A stretch of DNA of 64,000 nucleotides from an uncultured Bacilli bacterium (GCA_934097085.1 CAKONK010000006.1:18939-82938); one strand, 5' to 3'. Positions 23,557 to 33,590 are shown, numbered from the stretch's first letter. Translations and numbers: made by a program. Notes: generated from the sequence alone by a model not told the origin.

Positions 23557-24742
23557 TATAATATTTAATCGTAAAAATAGTTTTGTTATCATTGGAGATT
23601 ACATCAATTTTACCATTATTTTTTTCAATTATATTTTTTGCAAGAGAAAGTCCTATACCAACACTTTCAGAACAGTTTTTTTTATTTGTATAAAATCTAT
23701 CAAATATTTTATTTAATTCTTTATCATTTATTGTACCATTATTAATAATTTCAATTTTACTATATATTTTATTATCATTACAATTTATACAAACAATATC
23801 ATTTTCATTTGAATGTTCTATAGCATTTTTTATTATGTTTGATATTGCCTCCACTTGCCAATTAGGATCAATATTTAAATTAAAATCTTTCAAAATATTT
23901 AATTTTATATCTATATTTTTTAAATCAGATACTAAACTAACTTTATCTACTGACTTATCTAAAAGTTCTTTTATACTTACACTTTTATTAGCAAAATTTA
24001 TTACATTAACATCGAATTTAGAAAGTTTCAAAAGATTTTGTACTAAATTATTTATATTTGCATTTTCCTTTGCAATTTTTGAAATAAACTCATTTCTAGA
24101 TTTTTCATCCATATTTGGATTATCTATTAAATTATCAAGTGCAATACTAATAACTGTAAGTGGCGTTTTAAGTTGATGAGAAATATCTTCAAGATAAGTT
24201 TTAATTATTATTTTATCTTTCAAAGAATTTTCTGCATTATTTTTAAGCATAACGACTGTTTTATACATTTCATTTTTAAGTTTTGAAATCATTGTTTCAT
24301 CTGTACCTTTAATATTCAAATTATAATTTTTCTTATTTATTTCTTCGATTAAATGAATTATTTCTTCGAGTTTTTTATTTTCATAATTTTTATTTATAAT
24401 TAAAATAATACTTAATATTAATATAAATAAACTTAAAATAACATTATTAATAATAAATATTTTTTTATTTTCTTTATCCATACTTATAAGAGCAAATTCA
24501 TTATCATAATCTATTCCATATTCATTTAAATAATTTAAATTTGTTTTATTATTTAAAATATCTATTATATCTTTATTATTTATATCCGGATATTTTTCCT
24601 TTATAACTGAAATAATATTATTTACAAACATATTATATTTTTCTTTATAAATATTTTCTTGATATAAATAAACCATATTAAAGGAAAATGCATATATTAA
24701 AATCATTACGATAATTAAAATTATTGTTTTTTTATTTTTCAT
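23552..24742 (-). CDS. Sensor histidine kinase
   Basis: 396 residues. Two membrane segments (about 7-27 and 96-117) frame a small extracytoplasmic sensor. A HAMP-like linker, HisKA with His189 (DISHQLKTPLTV) and an HATPase domain (SNIIKNAIEHSNEN, FDRFY, GIGLSLAKNIIEKNNGKI) follow. It phosphorylates the partner regulator encoded just upstream (11-base overlap). The signal is unknown; the position next to the surface-gene block with two identical leaders makes those genes candidate targets. The stop codon lies in repeat B. Confidence 0.92.
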   Translation of the reverse strand: MKNKKTIILIIVMILIYAFSFNMVYLYQENIYKEKYNMFVNNIISVIKEKYPDINNKDIIDILNNKTNLNYLNEYGIDYDNEFALISMDKENKKIFIINNVILSLFILILSIILIINKNYENKKLEEIIHLIEEINKKNYNLNIKGTDETMISKLKNEMYKTVVMLKNNAENSLKDKIIIKTYLEDISHQLKTPLTVISIALDNLIDNPNMDEKSRNEFISKIAKENANINNLVQNLLKLSKFDVNVINFANKSVSIKELLDKSVDKVSLVSDLKNIDIKLNILKDFNLNIDPNWQVEAISNIIKNAIEHSNENDIVCINCNDNKIYSKIEIINNGTINDKELNKIFDRFYTNKKNCSESVGIGLSLAKNIIEKNNGKIDVISNDNKTIFTIKYYK

Positions 24743-25379
24743 TAATTATATACCCTATTCCTTTTTTAGTTTCAATAATATTATCACCAATTTTTTCTCT
24801 TATTCTTTTTAAATAAACAGTTATTGTATTATCATTTACATCATTACCAGTTAAATTATAAATATAATTAATAAGTGATTCACGAGTTATAACTTTGCCT
24901 ATATTGGTCATAAATAAATATAATATTTTAAGTTCTAAAGAAGTTAGATTTATTATATCACCATTTTTCTTAACTTCCATTTTATCAGAATCAAATGTAA
25001 TACCTTTTACATTAATAACATTTTTCTTATTTGATAAAAGTCTTGCCACTCTTGCAAGAAGTTCTCTAGTCATAAATGGTTTAGTTATATAATCAGCACA
25101 TCCCAGTTCAAATCCCTTTACAATATCATCTTCACTATCTTTAGCGGTTAAAAATATAACTGGAATATTTTTTAAATTTAAATTTTCTTTATAAAAATCA
25201 AACCCGTTTCCATCAGAAAGAGTTACATCTAAAATTATTAAATTAAAATCTATTTTATTTATAATATTTTTAGCTTTATCTAAGTTATTTACATAATAAA
25301 ATTCATAATTATTTTCTTTAAAAGTATATGATAAACCATTTGCTATTTCTTCATTATCTTCGATTAAAAGTATTTTCAT
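24732..25379 (-). CDS. OmpR-family response regulator
   Basis: 215 residues: receiver domain with phosphoacceptor Asp51 (IILDVTLSDGNGF), conserved Lys in ITKPF near 100, and a C-terminal winged helix (LTSLELKILYLFMTN...TVYLKRIREKIG...GIGYI). It pairs with the kinase encoded after it in an overlapping operon. DNA targets are not known. The long inverted motifs in the 272-bp leaders are reasonable candidates and could be tested. Confidence 0.93.
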   Translation of the reverse strand: MKILLIEDNEEIANGLSYTFKENNYEFYYVNNLDKAKNIINKIDFNLIILDVTLSDGNGFDFYKENLNLKNIPVIFLTAKDSEDDIVKGFELGCADYITKPFMTRELLARVARLLSNKKNVINVKGITFDSDKMEVKKNGDIINLTSLELKILYLFMTNIGKVITRESLINYIYNLTGNDVNDNTITVYLKRIREKIGDNIIETKKGIGYIINEK

Positions 25380-25441
25380 ATAAAACCTCTTTCAAGTAAT
25401 ATTTTACTAAAAAACATATAAAAAGTCTAACACATCTAATG

Positions 25442-26506
25442 TTAAACTCTTAAATTTATTTCAAATGTTCCATTAATAATTTCTTCAGGAGTTAATAAAC
25501 TACCGTTTTCTTTTTGCAATTCTAAACTTTTATTATAATTATCCACAAAATCTTTATATTTCTCAATACCAAAATCACTTATAAGTAATGAAACTTTATC
25601 CATATATTTCTTATTATGTAAATTTCTACGCAAAGATTCTTTAATATTTAATGGAGCATTAATGAAATCTAGTAACTGAGATAAGAACTTTTTAAGATAA
25701 AATTCATATACTTTTATTGAATTAAAATATTCATCTTTTATTAAATCATATTTAGAAACTTCTTCATCATTTTTTGCAAGTAATAAATTAAAATATTTTA
25801 ATCTTGATAAATTATACTCTTTTATAATATTTTCAATACAATTTTTTAACTCGTTGCTTGTTAAAGAATCTTTTACTCCCCCATCACGTTGTGATAGACT
25901 TAAATCCTCTGCTGTATATTTACCACTTTGTCTTAAAACGCTTTTTACAGCATCTTTCAAACTACCGTTAAATAATTTTACATTTAACCCAATAAGTTTA
26001 TTTTTTTGTTCATCAGATAAATTATAAAAAGTTTGTTCTTCAATTAAAATTATGGCTTCATCTGATAATAAAACATCACCCTTAACAGAGGTATCCGTAG
26101 GTACTAAAGAAATCACATCATCTATATGATATTTTAATGGTTCAATAATTGCACATTTCTTATTAGAAAATGTATTATTGCCAAATCCATGTTCAGAATC
26201 ATCTGGACAAATTCCATTTAAGGAAAATAAAACTATTGAGTTATAATTTGATAAATAAGGAATATATTCTTTTGTTATATTTGCGCACTCTCTTACATAA
26301 TTATCATAGTAATCTTCATCAGTAAATACTTTAGAATAATCTTGCTCAGGTAAAATACCTAATTTTGTTAACAAATCACTAATTGCATTTTGAAACTCCC
26401 CACCTAAAATTTTACATAAATATTTTTCATTACTAAGCGGTCTAATAACGCCTTCGAATGGTATAATATTTGTTGCTCTTACTAAAGCAATATTTTCAAT
26501 ATTCAT
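25442..26506 (-). CDS. Hypothetical protein
   Basis: 354 residues, no family recognised. It is soluble, with a beta-rich first half (IVLFSLNGICPDDSEHGFGNN, CAIIEPLKY) and a helical second half (about 215-340). It has no signal peptide or obvious catalytic motif. It overlaps the DMT transporter gene by four bases, so the two are co-translated; a link to the transported compound is possible. The length and regular codon use make it a real gene. Confidence 0.7.
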   Translation of the reverse strand: MNIENIALVRATNIIPFEGVIRPLSNEKYLCKILGGEFQNAISDLLTKLGILPEQDYSKVFTDEDYYDNYVRECANITKEYIPYLSNYNSIVLFSLNGICPDDSEHGFGNNTFSNKKCAIIEPLKYHIDDVISLVPTDTSVKGDVLLSDEAIILIEEQTFYNLSDEQKNKLIGLNVKLFNGSLKDAVKSVLRQSGKYTAEDLSLSQRDGGVKDSLTSNELKNCIENIIKEYNLSRLKYFNLLLAKNDEEVSKYDLIKDEYFNSIKVYEFYLKKFLSQLLDFINAPLNIKESLRRNLHNKKYMDKVSLLISDFGIEKYKDFVDNYNKSLELQKENGSLLTPEEIINGTFEINLRV

Positions 26507-27393
26507 AATTTGTTTCCTTTCTTTATATTTTTTTTATCAATTATTGTAAAATAAATTCCCATGAGCATCAAAATTAAACTTATTACAAAATATATAGTAA
26601 TTTTTTCTTTGAATAAAATTAGTGAAATAAGTGCTCCGAATATAGGACTAAATGAAAATACTATTGAAGTTTTTGATATTCCTATATAGTTTATTGCATA
26701 TACATAATACAAAATACTGATACCATACGTAAAAAATCCGATTACAAGTAAATACCAATTATTTATAAAAAGTTCAAATATATTTATATTTAAAATAAAT
26801 AATAAATTAAAGATTGCTACAGCAAAGCATTTATAAAATACCAAAAGAAGTGGATTTTTATCACTTACTTTAGCCGTTAAATTATTTTCTAATCCCCAAC
26901 ATGCTGTAGCAAATACTGTAAGCATACTTGCAATTGATAATTTAAATTCTGTACTACTATCAAATGATAATAAAATGCCTCCAATACTTACTAAAATAAC
27001 TGCTATTATCAAATTTTTACTTATTTTTGTTTTAAAAATAAAATGTGAAATTACTATTGTAAAACTTATCTCTAAAATACTTATTAATGATACTGTACTA
27101 GCATCAATATATTTTAAACTTTCTACAATAAATAATGCAGCCAGAATATCAAAGATAATTACCCCAATAATAAAAATTGATTCCCCTTTTGGAGGTTTTA
27201 AAGAAAATTTTTGTTTTTTATTAAATAACATAAGTAAAAATAACCCTACAGCACTACCAAAATAAAGCAAAAAAAGTATTTCATTTGTAGAAAGTGTTTT
27301 TAAACTATATTTTGAAACTGGTACATTAAGATCATATAAAAATGCAGATAAAAACGCAAATAATAATCCTTTTCTTTCATTTTTCTTTAACAT
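26503..27393 (-). CDS. EamA/DMT-family transporter
   Basis: 296 residues with ten predicted membrane helices in two EamA repeats (first about 10-140, second about 155-285). Typical sequences include GILLSFDSST at the end of the first repeat and SPIFGALISLILFKEKIT in the second. Such proteins export amino acids or metabolites; the substrate cannot be told. It is in a tight run with the isochorismatase-like gene (two bases before) and the 354-residue unknown. Confidence 0.88.
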   Translation of the reverse strand: MLKKNERKGLLFAFLSAFLYDLNVPVSKYSLKTLSTNEILFLLYFGSAVGLFLLMLFNKKQKFSLKPPKGESIFIIGVIIFDILAALFIVESLKYIDASTVSLISILEISFTIVISHFIFKTKISKNLIIAVILVSIGGILLSFDSSTEFKLSIASMLTVFATACWGLENNLTAKVSDKNPLLLVFYKCFAVAIFNLLFILNINIFELFINNWYLLVIGFFTYGISILYYVYAINYIGISKTSIVFSFSPIFGALISLILFKEKITIYFVISLILMLMGIYFTIIDKKNIKKGNKL

Positions 27394-27395
27394 AA

Positions 27396-27914
27396 TTAGC
27401 CTTCTTTTCTATTTAATAATTTAATGACATTTTTATTACCTATCAATTTTTTTAACATTTTTATTGCACTTTTATGAAATTTTTTACCTGAATGACTCAT
27501 ACAATAATTTTCAATTACTTTTACATTAAAACTATTTTCAAATAAATCAACTGCGGTTTTCATAACACAAGCATCAGTATCAATTCCACACAAATAAATA
27601 CAATTAATATTATTTATATGCACATATTCTAAAAATTCTTTGTTAAGTGCTGTATAAACATTTTTACAAAACACTTTTGAATTTTTTGTATCTATTACAA
27701 TATTTTGACCATCTTCGGTTAAGCAACCTTTATAATCTAACTTTCTATAAAAATCATTATTTTCACTATTTATAAATTTAGTAAAGGCTATATAATCAAA
27801 AGCATTACTATCAATTAATTTTGAAATTTTATTTGGCAATTTATCTGTTTTTTTATTAATAAAGTCTTTTTGTAAATCTATTATAAGTAATAGTGATTTA
27901 TCTTTTTTATTCAT
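27396..27914 (-). CDS. Isochorismatase-family cysteine hydrolase
   Basis: 172 residues with the family triad: Asp13 (LLIIDLQKDF), a lysine in SKVFCKN around 80-84, and nucleophile Cys116 (GIDTDACVMKTAVDLF). Members include nicotinamidase and many uncharacterised amidases. The missing typical metal-binding pattern of nicotinamidase argues for another substrate. It lies in an operon with the DMT transporter and the CutA-like protein. Confidence 0.85.
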   Translation of the reverse strand: MNKKDKSLLLIIDLQKDFINKKTDKLPNKISKLIDSNAFDYIAFTKFINSENNDFYRKLDYKGCLTEDGQNIVIDTKNSKVFCKNVYTALNKEFLEYVHINNINCIYLCGIDTDACVMKTAVDLFENSFNVKVIENYCMSHSGKKFHKSAIKMLKKLIGNKNVIKLLNRKEG

Positions 27915-27927
27915 GTTTTACCTCTTT

Positions 27928-28248
27928 TTAAATTTCTTTAGTAGTTTCATCAATCCAAAATAAATACTTTAGATTTCCATCATTTATATCATAGCAAATA
28001 ATTTCCGGCACTTCATAATTATGATTTTCTAAAATAATGTTTTCTATTTTTTTATATAAATCTTTTCTTGTTTTCATTTTTACTAAATATTCTTTTGAAG
28101 TTACTAATTTATTTTCCCAAAAATATTTTGATTTTATTTTTGATATTTGTATGCAACTAATTAATCTTCTTTCAAGTAATATATCAGTAACCTTCTTTAA
28201 ATTTTTCTTATTATTAAACGTTGTAGTAATTAAAATATATTCATTCAT
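27928..28248 (-). CDS. cutA: CutA1-family protein
   Basis: 106 residues, the size and pattern of trimeric CutA1: ILITTTFNNKK at the start, RRLISCIQISKIKSKYFWENK in the middle and YEVPEIICYDI...YLFWIDE at the end. Originally linked to copper tolerance in E. coli; its biochemical role in Firmicutes is unclear. Preceded by a GAAAGGA-type site, 13 bases before the isochorismatase-like gene. Confidence 0.85.
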   Translation of the reverse strand: MNEYILITTTFNNKKNLKKVTDILLERRLISCIQISKIKSKYFWENKLVTSKEYLVKMKTRKDLYKKIENIILENHNYEVPEIICYDINDGNLKYLFWIDETTKEI

Positions 28249-28259
28249 AAAAATCCTTT

Positions 28260-28769
28260 CTAAACCTCAATACAATAAATTAATCTTCTACCACCATGTA
28301 TAGTTATTTCATTAATAACTTTGTAGCCTAAAATATCAAAATTTCTTGAACTATATATATTTTCAGGATGAACAGTGGCAACAATCTTTTTTACATTTAA
28401 TTTTTTTGCATCATTATAAATAATTTCCATTCCCTGGCATTGTAAACCAAATCCTCGATAATTTTTATCAATCATTATTGAATCAAGAATTGCTACATCG
28501 GTATTATCATAAAGTTTATATTCTTCGATTATTTCCTGTGGTGGATTAATTGTTAAAATAAATAACCCTATCATTATTTCTTTATCAAAAAGCATATATA
28601 CAACACCATTATTTTCAAGTGGATATACAATTTCTTCCTTGGTTAAAGGTGTAAAAAAATCCTTTCTTTCCATATTATTTATAACATTATCTTGAAAATT
28701 TATTATTTCTCTTAAATCTTTTATTTGAGCCTTAACTATCCTTATATTTTCATTAATTTTATATTTCAT
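28260..28769 (-). CDS. GNAT-family N-acetyltransferase
   Basis: 169 residues with the GNAT core: NNGVVYMLFDKEIMIGLFIL (beta3-4), the acetyl-CoA loop DKNYRGFGLQCQGMEI (R/QxxGxG/A form) and the late ARRLIY-like strand GGRRLIYCI. The substrate is unknown. It opens the small operon that runs to the 354-residue unknown. Confidence 0.82.
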   Translation of the reverse strand: MKYKINENIRIVKAQIKDLREIINFQDNVINNMERKDFFTPLTKEEIVYPLENNGVVYMLFDKEIMIGLFILTINPPQEIIEEYKLYDNTDVAILDSIMIDKNYRGFGLQCQGMEIIYNDAKKLNVKKIVATVHPENIYSSRNFDILGYKVINEITIHGGRRLIYCIEV

Positions 28770-28871
28770 TTTTTCTACTAAAGTAAATTACACGTTTACA
28801 TTACTACCTTTCTAACATTATTTTACTAAACAAATAATAAAAAGGCAAATCTATTTATAAGTAAACACAGT

Positions 28872-28901
28872 AAAAAAAGACTTAAATTTTAAATTTAAGC
28901 C
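28872..28901 (-). terminator. Terminator of the ABC exporter operon
   Basis: GACTTAAAT pairs with ATTTAAGCC (one G-U) and is followed by seven T on the minus strand. Confidence 0.7.
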
Positions 28902-31462
28902 TATATATTTTCATTTCTAATTGAATCTAAAATATTTTTAGAATTAACTTTTTTAACTGAATATCTCATAAGGGAGAATATTAATATAAATACTATTATA
29001 ATACTTATAATTATACCTTTTAAAGGTAAATGATAAATTAATGTCATTTCACCGATAAATGCTCTATGAATGATAAGTGATAAAATAATACCTATTGGAA
29101 TACCTATAATAAGGGCTTTTATGCAATAAAAGAAACTTTCTAAAAATATCATTTTATTAAACTCTTTAGTTGTCATACCAATACTTCGAAGTGATGCAAA
29201 CTCACCACGTCTTAAAGCAACATTTGTGGTAATAGTATTAAATATATTTGTAATTCCAATTATAGCAATAACAATAATAAATCCATAAAGAAATATTGCT
29301 ACAATTATATATAATGAGTTCATTTGATTAGCATATTCATTAGTATTATTAACGTAAATATTATCATCATTTGGAAAAAGTTTATCTATTTCATCTTGAG
29401 TATCATTAGCATTTTTAGCATCCATATATATAGAGGTTAAATTAAGGTGTGATAAATCATTATTATAAATTTTATCAAATGTTTCATCACTTACGATAAT
29501 AACTGGTGCTTCACCATTATTTTCAAGTCCTAAAGGTTTTTCTGATGTTGACTTAATAGCCCTTAATTTAACTATACTATTTGTTTCACTATTTTTTAAT
29601 TCTATAGTTTCTCCATCTTTATAGTCTAAAACATTAAATTCTATCTTACTACCATTTTCTGAATATATAAAATTATTAATAATAATTGCATCATAATCTA
29701 AAGTATCCTTTATATTAAGTTTTTGTAAATAATTATCATATTCTTTTTTACCAACACATTTAATTGAAATGGTATTAATATTATCATTATTAAAGCCAAA
29801 TTCACTTGCTTTTTTTGTAAATTTTAAATAATCAGCATTTATAATAATTGTTCTTATAAATGAAATTCGATTAATATTTTCTAAAGATTCAATTTGTTTA
29901 ATCTTTTCATTTCTTGCTTTTTCATTTTCTTCATTAAGCATAACCTCTAAATTATAGTTATACTCACCTATTTCTTGTTTTACTACTGTAAAAGCTGTAT
30001 TTATAAAATATGAAAGTCCAATATAAACCGCTACACAAAAGATTATTGATACTACTGTTGTACGATATTTTTTACTATTTCTTTTAATATTTTTATAGGA
30101 AATAACTCCTCCGATACCAAAAAGTTTATTTATAAATTTAGGATATTTAATTTTCTTTTTTAAAGTTATTTCTCCAGGATTACGAATTGCTTCGATTGGT
30201 AAAGTTTTCGAAGCTTTTTTAGCAATCTTTTTACTAGATAAATAAATTGTAAGTAAACTTAAGATAATTGAAATTAAAATTGCTAAAAAATTTACCTTAA
30301 ATACTAAGAAACCTTCGATAACAAATGCACTTCCTAAAAGTAAATTAACTATTTTAATTAGAACAAAAGCTGCAAAAACGCCTGATAATAATCCTAAAAT
30401 AATACCAATTAAACCTAAAATAAAGCTTTCATAATAAACACATTTTTTTATTTGTTTTGAGGTTGCTCCAACACTTATAAGATGTGCATAGCTTTTTATT
30501 TTTTCTGTATAAGAAATATTAAAACTTGATTTTATACAATAAACACTTGTAAAAATTATAATTATTGTTACTACTGTAGCAATAGTAAAAAGAGCTCTTG
30601 TTGTACCATCATCAAATGTTGATGAAAGCATTTTAATTAAATAAGTATTTTGATTATAGTTATATTTAACCTTTGCCATTTCATCTTTATTATATTCACC
30701 AATTTCTAAATCTTTTAAAGTTTTACCAGATACACCAATAATACCTCCAACAACATTATATCTATTTTTTAAACCTTTATTAGTTAAATAAACATATACA
30801 TCATTTAATTTACTACCATTTTCACTATAAGTAATAAATGTATAACCAGGTGCTGTGTAAGGCTCTAAATCCATTCTTTTTACGATACCTACAATTTTAT
30901 ATGTTTTAGTGTTAGCATTTATTATTTCCTCTTTAGTATCAATATCATAAGGATTATTTTGATTTAAATTATATCCCTCGCTTTGTCTTTGACCAATGTC
31001 TAAAGTTATATAATCTCCTATTTTATAATCAAGTCTTCCATTAGTTTTTACACTTGTGGGAATAACTATTTCATTTTCATTTGTAGGGACTTTTCCCTCG
31101 ACTAGATTTAAACCAAGATTTTCCATAGCATTTTTATTCATACTAACAACATAAGCATAAGGTTTAGCTTCATTTTGACTTTCTATTTTAGCATAACCAA
31201 GTCCACTTACAAGATATAAATCTTTTATACTACGATTATTTTTTAAAAAAGATATTTCACTTTCAGGTACATCATAAAAAACATATTCATAATTACCATT
31301 TGATTTTTTTTCATATTCAATCAAACTTTCTCTAAAACTTGTTACCATTGTAGCAACCGCTGTAATAAGGGCCACAGATAAAAGTATTCCAATAGTTGTT
31401 ACAACACTTCTTTTTTTATTTAATTTAAGATTTTGAATAGTGATTTTTCTTAAAATATTCAT
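28901..31462 (-). CDS. FtsX-like ABC transporter permease
   Basis: 853 residues. It has an N-terminal membrane helix (about 15-40), a large extracytoplasmic domain, and two FtsX permease blocks, around 290-420 and 735-845 (ATVVTIIIIFTSVYCIKSSF; ASLRSIGMTTKEFNKMIFLES). This is the MacB/BceB-like exporter layout with ten helices overall. Such systems export peptides or lipids or drive mechanotransmission; without a peptide gene or linked sensor the substrate is unknown. It overlaps the ATPase gene by four bases. Confidence 0.9.
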   Translation of the reverse strand: MNILRKITIQNLKLNKKRSVVTTIGILLSVALITAVATMVTSFRESLIEYEKKSNGNYEYVFYDVPESEISFLKNNRSIKDLYLVSGLGYAKIESQNEAKPYAYVVSMNKNAMENLGLNLVEGKVPTNENEIVIPTSVKTNGRLDYKIGDYITLDIGQRQSEGYNLNQNNPYDIDTKEEIINANTKTYKIVGIVKRMDLEPYTAPGYTFITYSENGSKLNDVYVYLTNKGLKNRYNVVGGIIGVSGKTLKDLEIGEYNKDEMAKVKYNYNQNTYLIKMLSSTFDDGTTRALFTIATVVTIIIIFTSVYCIKSSFNISYTEKIKSYAHLISVGATSKQIKKCVYYESFILGLIGIILGLLSGVFAAFVLIKIVNLLLGSAFVIEGFLVFKVNFLAILISIILSLLTIYLSSKKIAKKASKTLPIEAIRNPGEITLKKKIKYPKFINKLFGIGGVISYKNIKRNSKKYRTTVVSIIFCVAVYIGLSYFINTAFTVVKQEIGEYNYNLEVMLNEENEKARNEKIKQIESLENINRISFIRTIIINADYLKFTKKASEFGFNNDNINTISIKCVGKKEYDNYLQKLNIKDTLDYDAIIINNFIYSENGSKIEFNVLDYKDGETIELKNSETNSIVKLRAIKSTSEKPLGLENNGEAPVIIVSDETFDKIYNNDLSHLNLTSIYMDAKNANDTQDEIDKLFPNDDNIYVNNTNEYANQMNSLYIIVAIFLYGFIIVIAIIGITNIFNTITTNVALRRGEFASLRSIGMTTKEFNKMIFLESFFYCIKALIIGIPIGIILSLIIHRAFIGEMTLIYHLPLKGIIISIIIVFILIFSLMRYSVKKVNSKNILDSIRNENI

Positions 31463-32130
31463 TTATCATCCACTATCCTTCCATCTTCAATAGTAATAAT
31501 CCTATCAGACATTTTAGCAATTTCTAAATTATGAGTTATCATAATAATTGTTTGGTTATACTTTTTATTAGTTTTTTTAAGAAGACTAACAATTTCCTCA
31601 CTTGCTTTTGAATCAAGATTTCCTGTAGGTTCATCTGCAAGAATTAATGATGGTCTTGTTATAAGTGCTCTTCCTATTGAAACTCTTTGTTGTTGTCCTC
31701 CGGAAAGCTGACTTGGTAAATGACTTTTTCTATTTTCAAGTCCTAAAAGTTCAAGCATTTCATTTAAATCATTTTTATCTGGTTTTCTTCCATCAAGTTC
31801 TAAAGGAAGTGATATATTTTCTATTACATTTAATATTGGAATTAAATTATAAAATTGATAAATAAGTCCTATTTGTCTACGTCTAAATATAGCTAAATCA
31901 TCATTATTTAATTTATAAATATCTTCATCATTTATAAAAACTTTTCCACTTGTGGGTCTATCTACACCACCGATTAAATGAAGAAGTGTACTTTTACCAC
32001 TTCCACTTGCTCCAACAATTGAAACAAACTCTCCTTTTTCTACAGTAAAAGAAACATTATCAAGTGCCACTACTTTACTTGCTCCTGTTCCATAAACTTT
32101 ACTTAAATTTTCTACTTTTAAAATTTCCAT
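31459..32130 (-). CDS. ABC transporter ATP-binding protein
   Basis: 223 residues with a complete ATPase: Walker A GASGSGKST (40-48), Q-loop YQFYNL, signature LSGGQQQR (142-149), Walker B LILADEPTGNLD (162-173) and H-loop THNLE. The LolD/MacB/BceA-type pattern agrees with the FtsX-like permease encoded directly downstream. It is the first gene of the two-gene operon, preceded by AAGGAAAT. Confidence 0.95.
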   Translation of the reverse strand: MEILKVENLSKVYGTGASKVVALDNVSFTVEKGEFVSIVGASGSGKSTLLHLIGGVDRPTSGKVFINDEDIYKLNNDDLAIFRRRQIGLIYQFYNLIPILNVIENISLPLELDGRKPDKNDLNEMLELLGLENRKSHLPSQLSGGQQQRVSIGRALITRPSLILADEPTGNLDSKASEEIVSLLKKTNKKYNQTIIMITHNLEIAKMSDRIITIEDGRIVDDK

Positions 32131-32142
32131 AATTTCCTTCTT

Positions 32143-32307
32143 TCAAATTAAGTATATTATAACAAAATGACTTTTAAGTGACAAAAAACATTTCAAAAAA
32201 TTTCTTAATATTTCAAAAATATTTACTAGACTATCCCGATTTCTGTAACTATTTTTTATATTATTTAATATATTTATTGATTCATTTAAATCTTTATCAT
32301 GCTTCAT
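32143..32307 (-). CDS. Possible small ORF or remnant of a decayed gene
   Basis: An open frame of 54 codons starts at ATG 32307 after AAAGGTGT and ends just before the ABC ATPase gene (…NIFEILRNFLKC…). The frame stays open upstream of the ATG to about 32385. A second, shifted frame (LKHIDFDILVYIKVS) begins behind GAGGTGAT around 32430. This looks like a gene broken by a frameshift and a lost start codon. No family is recognised and it may be non-coding. Confidence 0.25.
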   Translation of the reverse strand: MKHDKDLNESINILNNIKNSYRNRDSLVNIFEILRNFLKCFLSLKSHFVIIYLI

Positions 32308-32570
32308 ATGACACCTTTGAGAACTTTGATAGTAAGTATCAACCTTTATAATGTATTTTTTTATATTTTTAAATGTATAATCAACTGACTTTAATATATA
32401 CTAAAATATCAAAATCTATATGTTTTAATTTGTTATCACCTCTTTTACTAGAAAAATAAACATATAATATGTAAACAATTTGTTTTTTTTCTTACCATGT
32501 GATACTAATATACATCATTAAAAAAATTATCGTCAATAGAAAATGTGAAATTTTGTTTGTCTTTTATTTT
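32308..32570. other. Intergenic DNA with no confirmed gene
   Basis: AT-rich. It holds the possible upstream part of the decayed frame (to about 32445) and otherwise nothing I can support. Confidence 0.4.
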
Positions 32571-32573
32571 TTT

Positions 32574-32605
32574 AAAAAAATATAGATTAATTTATAACCT
32601 ATATT
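32574..32605 (-). terminator. Terminator of the 32651-33523 gene
   Basis: AATATAG (32579-32585) pairs with CTATATT (32599-32605), followed by T on the minus strand. Confidence 0.6.
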
Positions 32606-32650
32606 ATTGTTTTTTCAGCTCAACTTCACACTAGATTTTAAAGAGCCATA

Positions 32651-33523
32651 TTATTCATATGAAACAATTTTATATTCATTATGATCATTTAATTTAAAAG
32701 TAAATTCTTTTGAAGAAGTTTCATTGAAATTAACAGAACTATCACACTTATCATTTGTTTCTTTTATAAATTTAGTTTTACTTGAATCTAAATAATACTT
32801 ACATGTATATTCATCATTATCAGTTAACTCTTGAACACCATAAACGTATGTTAACTTTAAGACTTTACTATCTTTATCCATTTGACTATTAACTACAATA
32901 TAACTTTCTTTATTTTGATCATCTAAATCACCAAAATATTGTGTGATTTTACATTCTTTATCATCACAACTTATACTTTTCGCGGCAAGACCATATTTAT
33001 AATTATAATTAGATAAATTAATTTCAATATTAGATAAATCATAATATCTTTTTATAATATTATTAAAATCATCAATCGTTATACTAAAATTAGATAATAT
33101 TTTATTAGAATAATATTTAATTTTCATTACAACATTATCTACAATAACATCTTGCTTATTTTCACTTTCAGTTAGTCGTAAAAAATCATGAAAATTAGTA
33201 TAAGTATAAATATCATTTGCATCATAAAAATCAGATTTGGTTAAATAAAATCCTATTAAATCATTATCAATTTCACTTATATTTTCTAAATAAAAATCAA
33301 TATTATTTTCATTTGTTTCGTTATTAATTACATTATCAACATAATTATTTTCAATAGTTTTATTTGCATTTATTATATTATTATTTTCATTTGTATTTGA
33401 TACATTTTTATCTTTTAATAGTATCAAACTTACTACTATACCTATTATAATAATTAATAAAATACTTAAATATATTAAAATATTTTTTTTATTATTTTCA
33501 TTATTTTTAATTTCATTTTTCAT
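32651..33523 (-). CDS. Single-pass membrane protein, unknown
   Basis: 290 residues from ATG 33523 (GAGGAG upstream; an alternative GTG lies at 33532). A Lys/Asn-rich start leads to a membrane helix (about 16-37), an Asn-rich linker (about 38-75) and an extracytoplasmic domain with paired cysteines (SCDDKECKI; TCKYY...DKCDSS) that may form disulfides. No family is recognised. Its promoter is nearly the same as that of the similarly built protein at 48529-49212, suggesting a common regulator or a duplicated family. Confidence 0.6.
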   Translation of the reverse strand: MKNEIKNNENNKKNILIYLSILLIIIIGIVVSLILLKDKNVSNTNENNNIINANKTIENNYVDNVINNETNENNIDFYLENISEIDNDLIGFYLTKSDFYDANDIYTYTNFHDFLRLTESENKQDVIVDNVVMKIKYYSNKILSNFSITIDDFNNIIKRYYDLSNIEINLSNYNYKYGLAAKSISCDDKECKITQYFGDLDDQNKESYIVVNSQMDKDSKVLKLTYVYGVQELTDNDEYTCKYYLDSSKTKFIKETNDKCDSSVNFNETSSKEFTFKLNDHNEYKIVSYE

Positions 33524-33546
33524 ATCACACACTCTCCTCTATAATG

Positions 33547-33575
33547 ATTATATATCATAGAAAAAAGAATGTAAA
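33547..33575 (-). promoter_or_regulatory. Promoter of the 32651-33523 gene
   Basis: TTTACA (33570-33575), 17-base spacer containing TTTTTTCTATGATA, TATAAT (33547-33552). Confidence 0.65.
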
Positions 33576-33590
33576 TAAAAAAATTATAGA

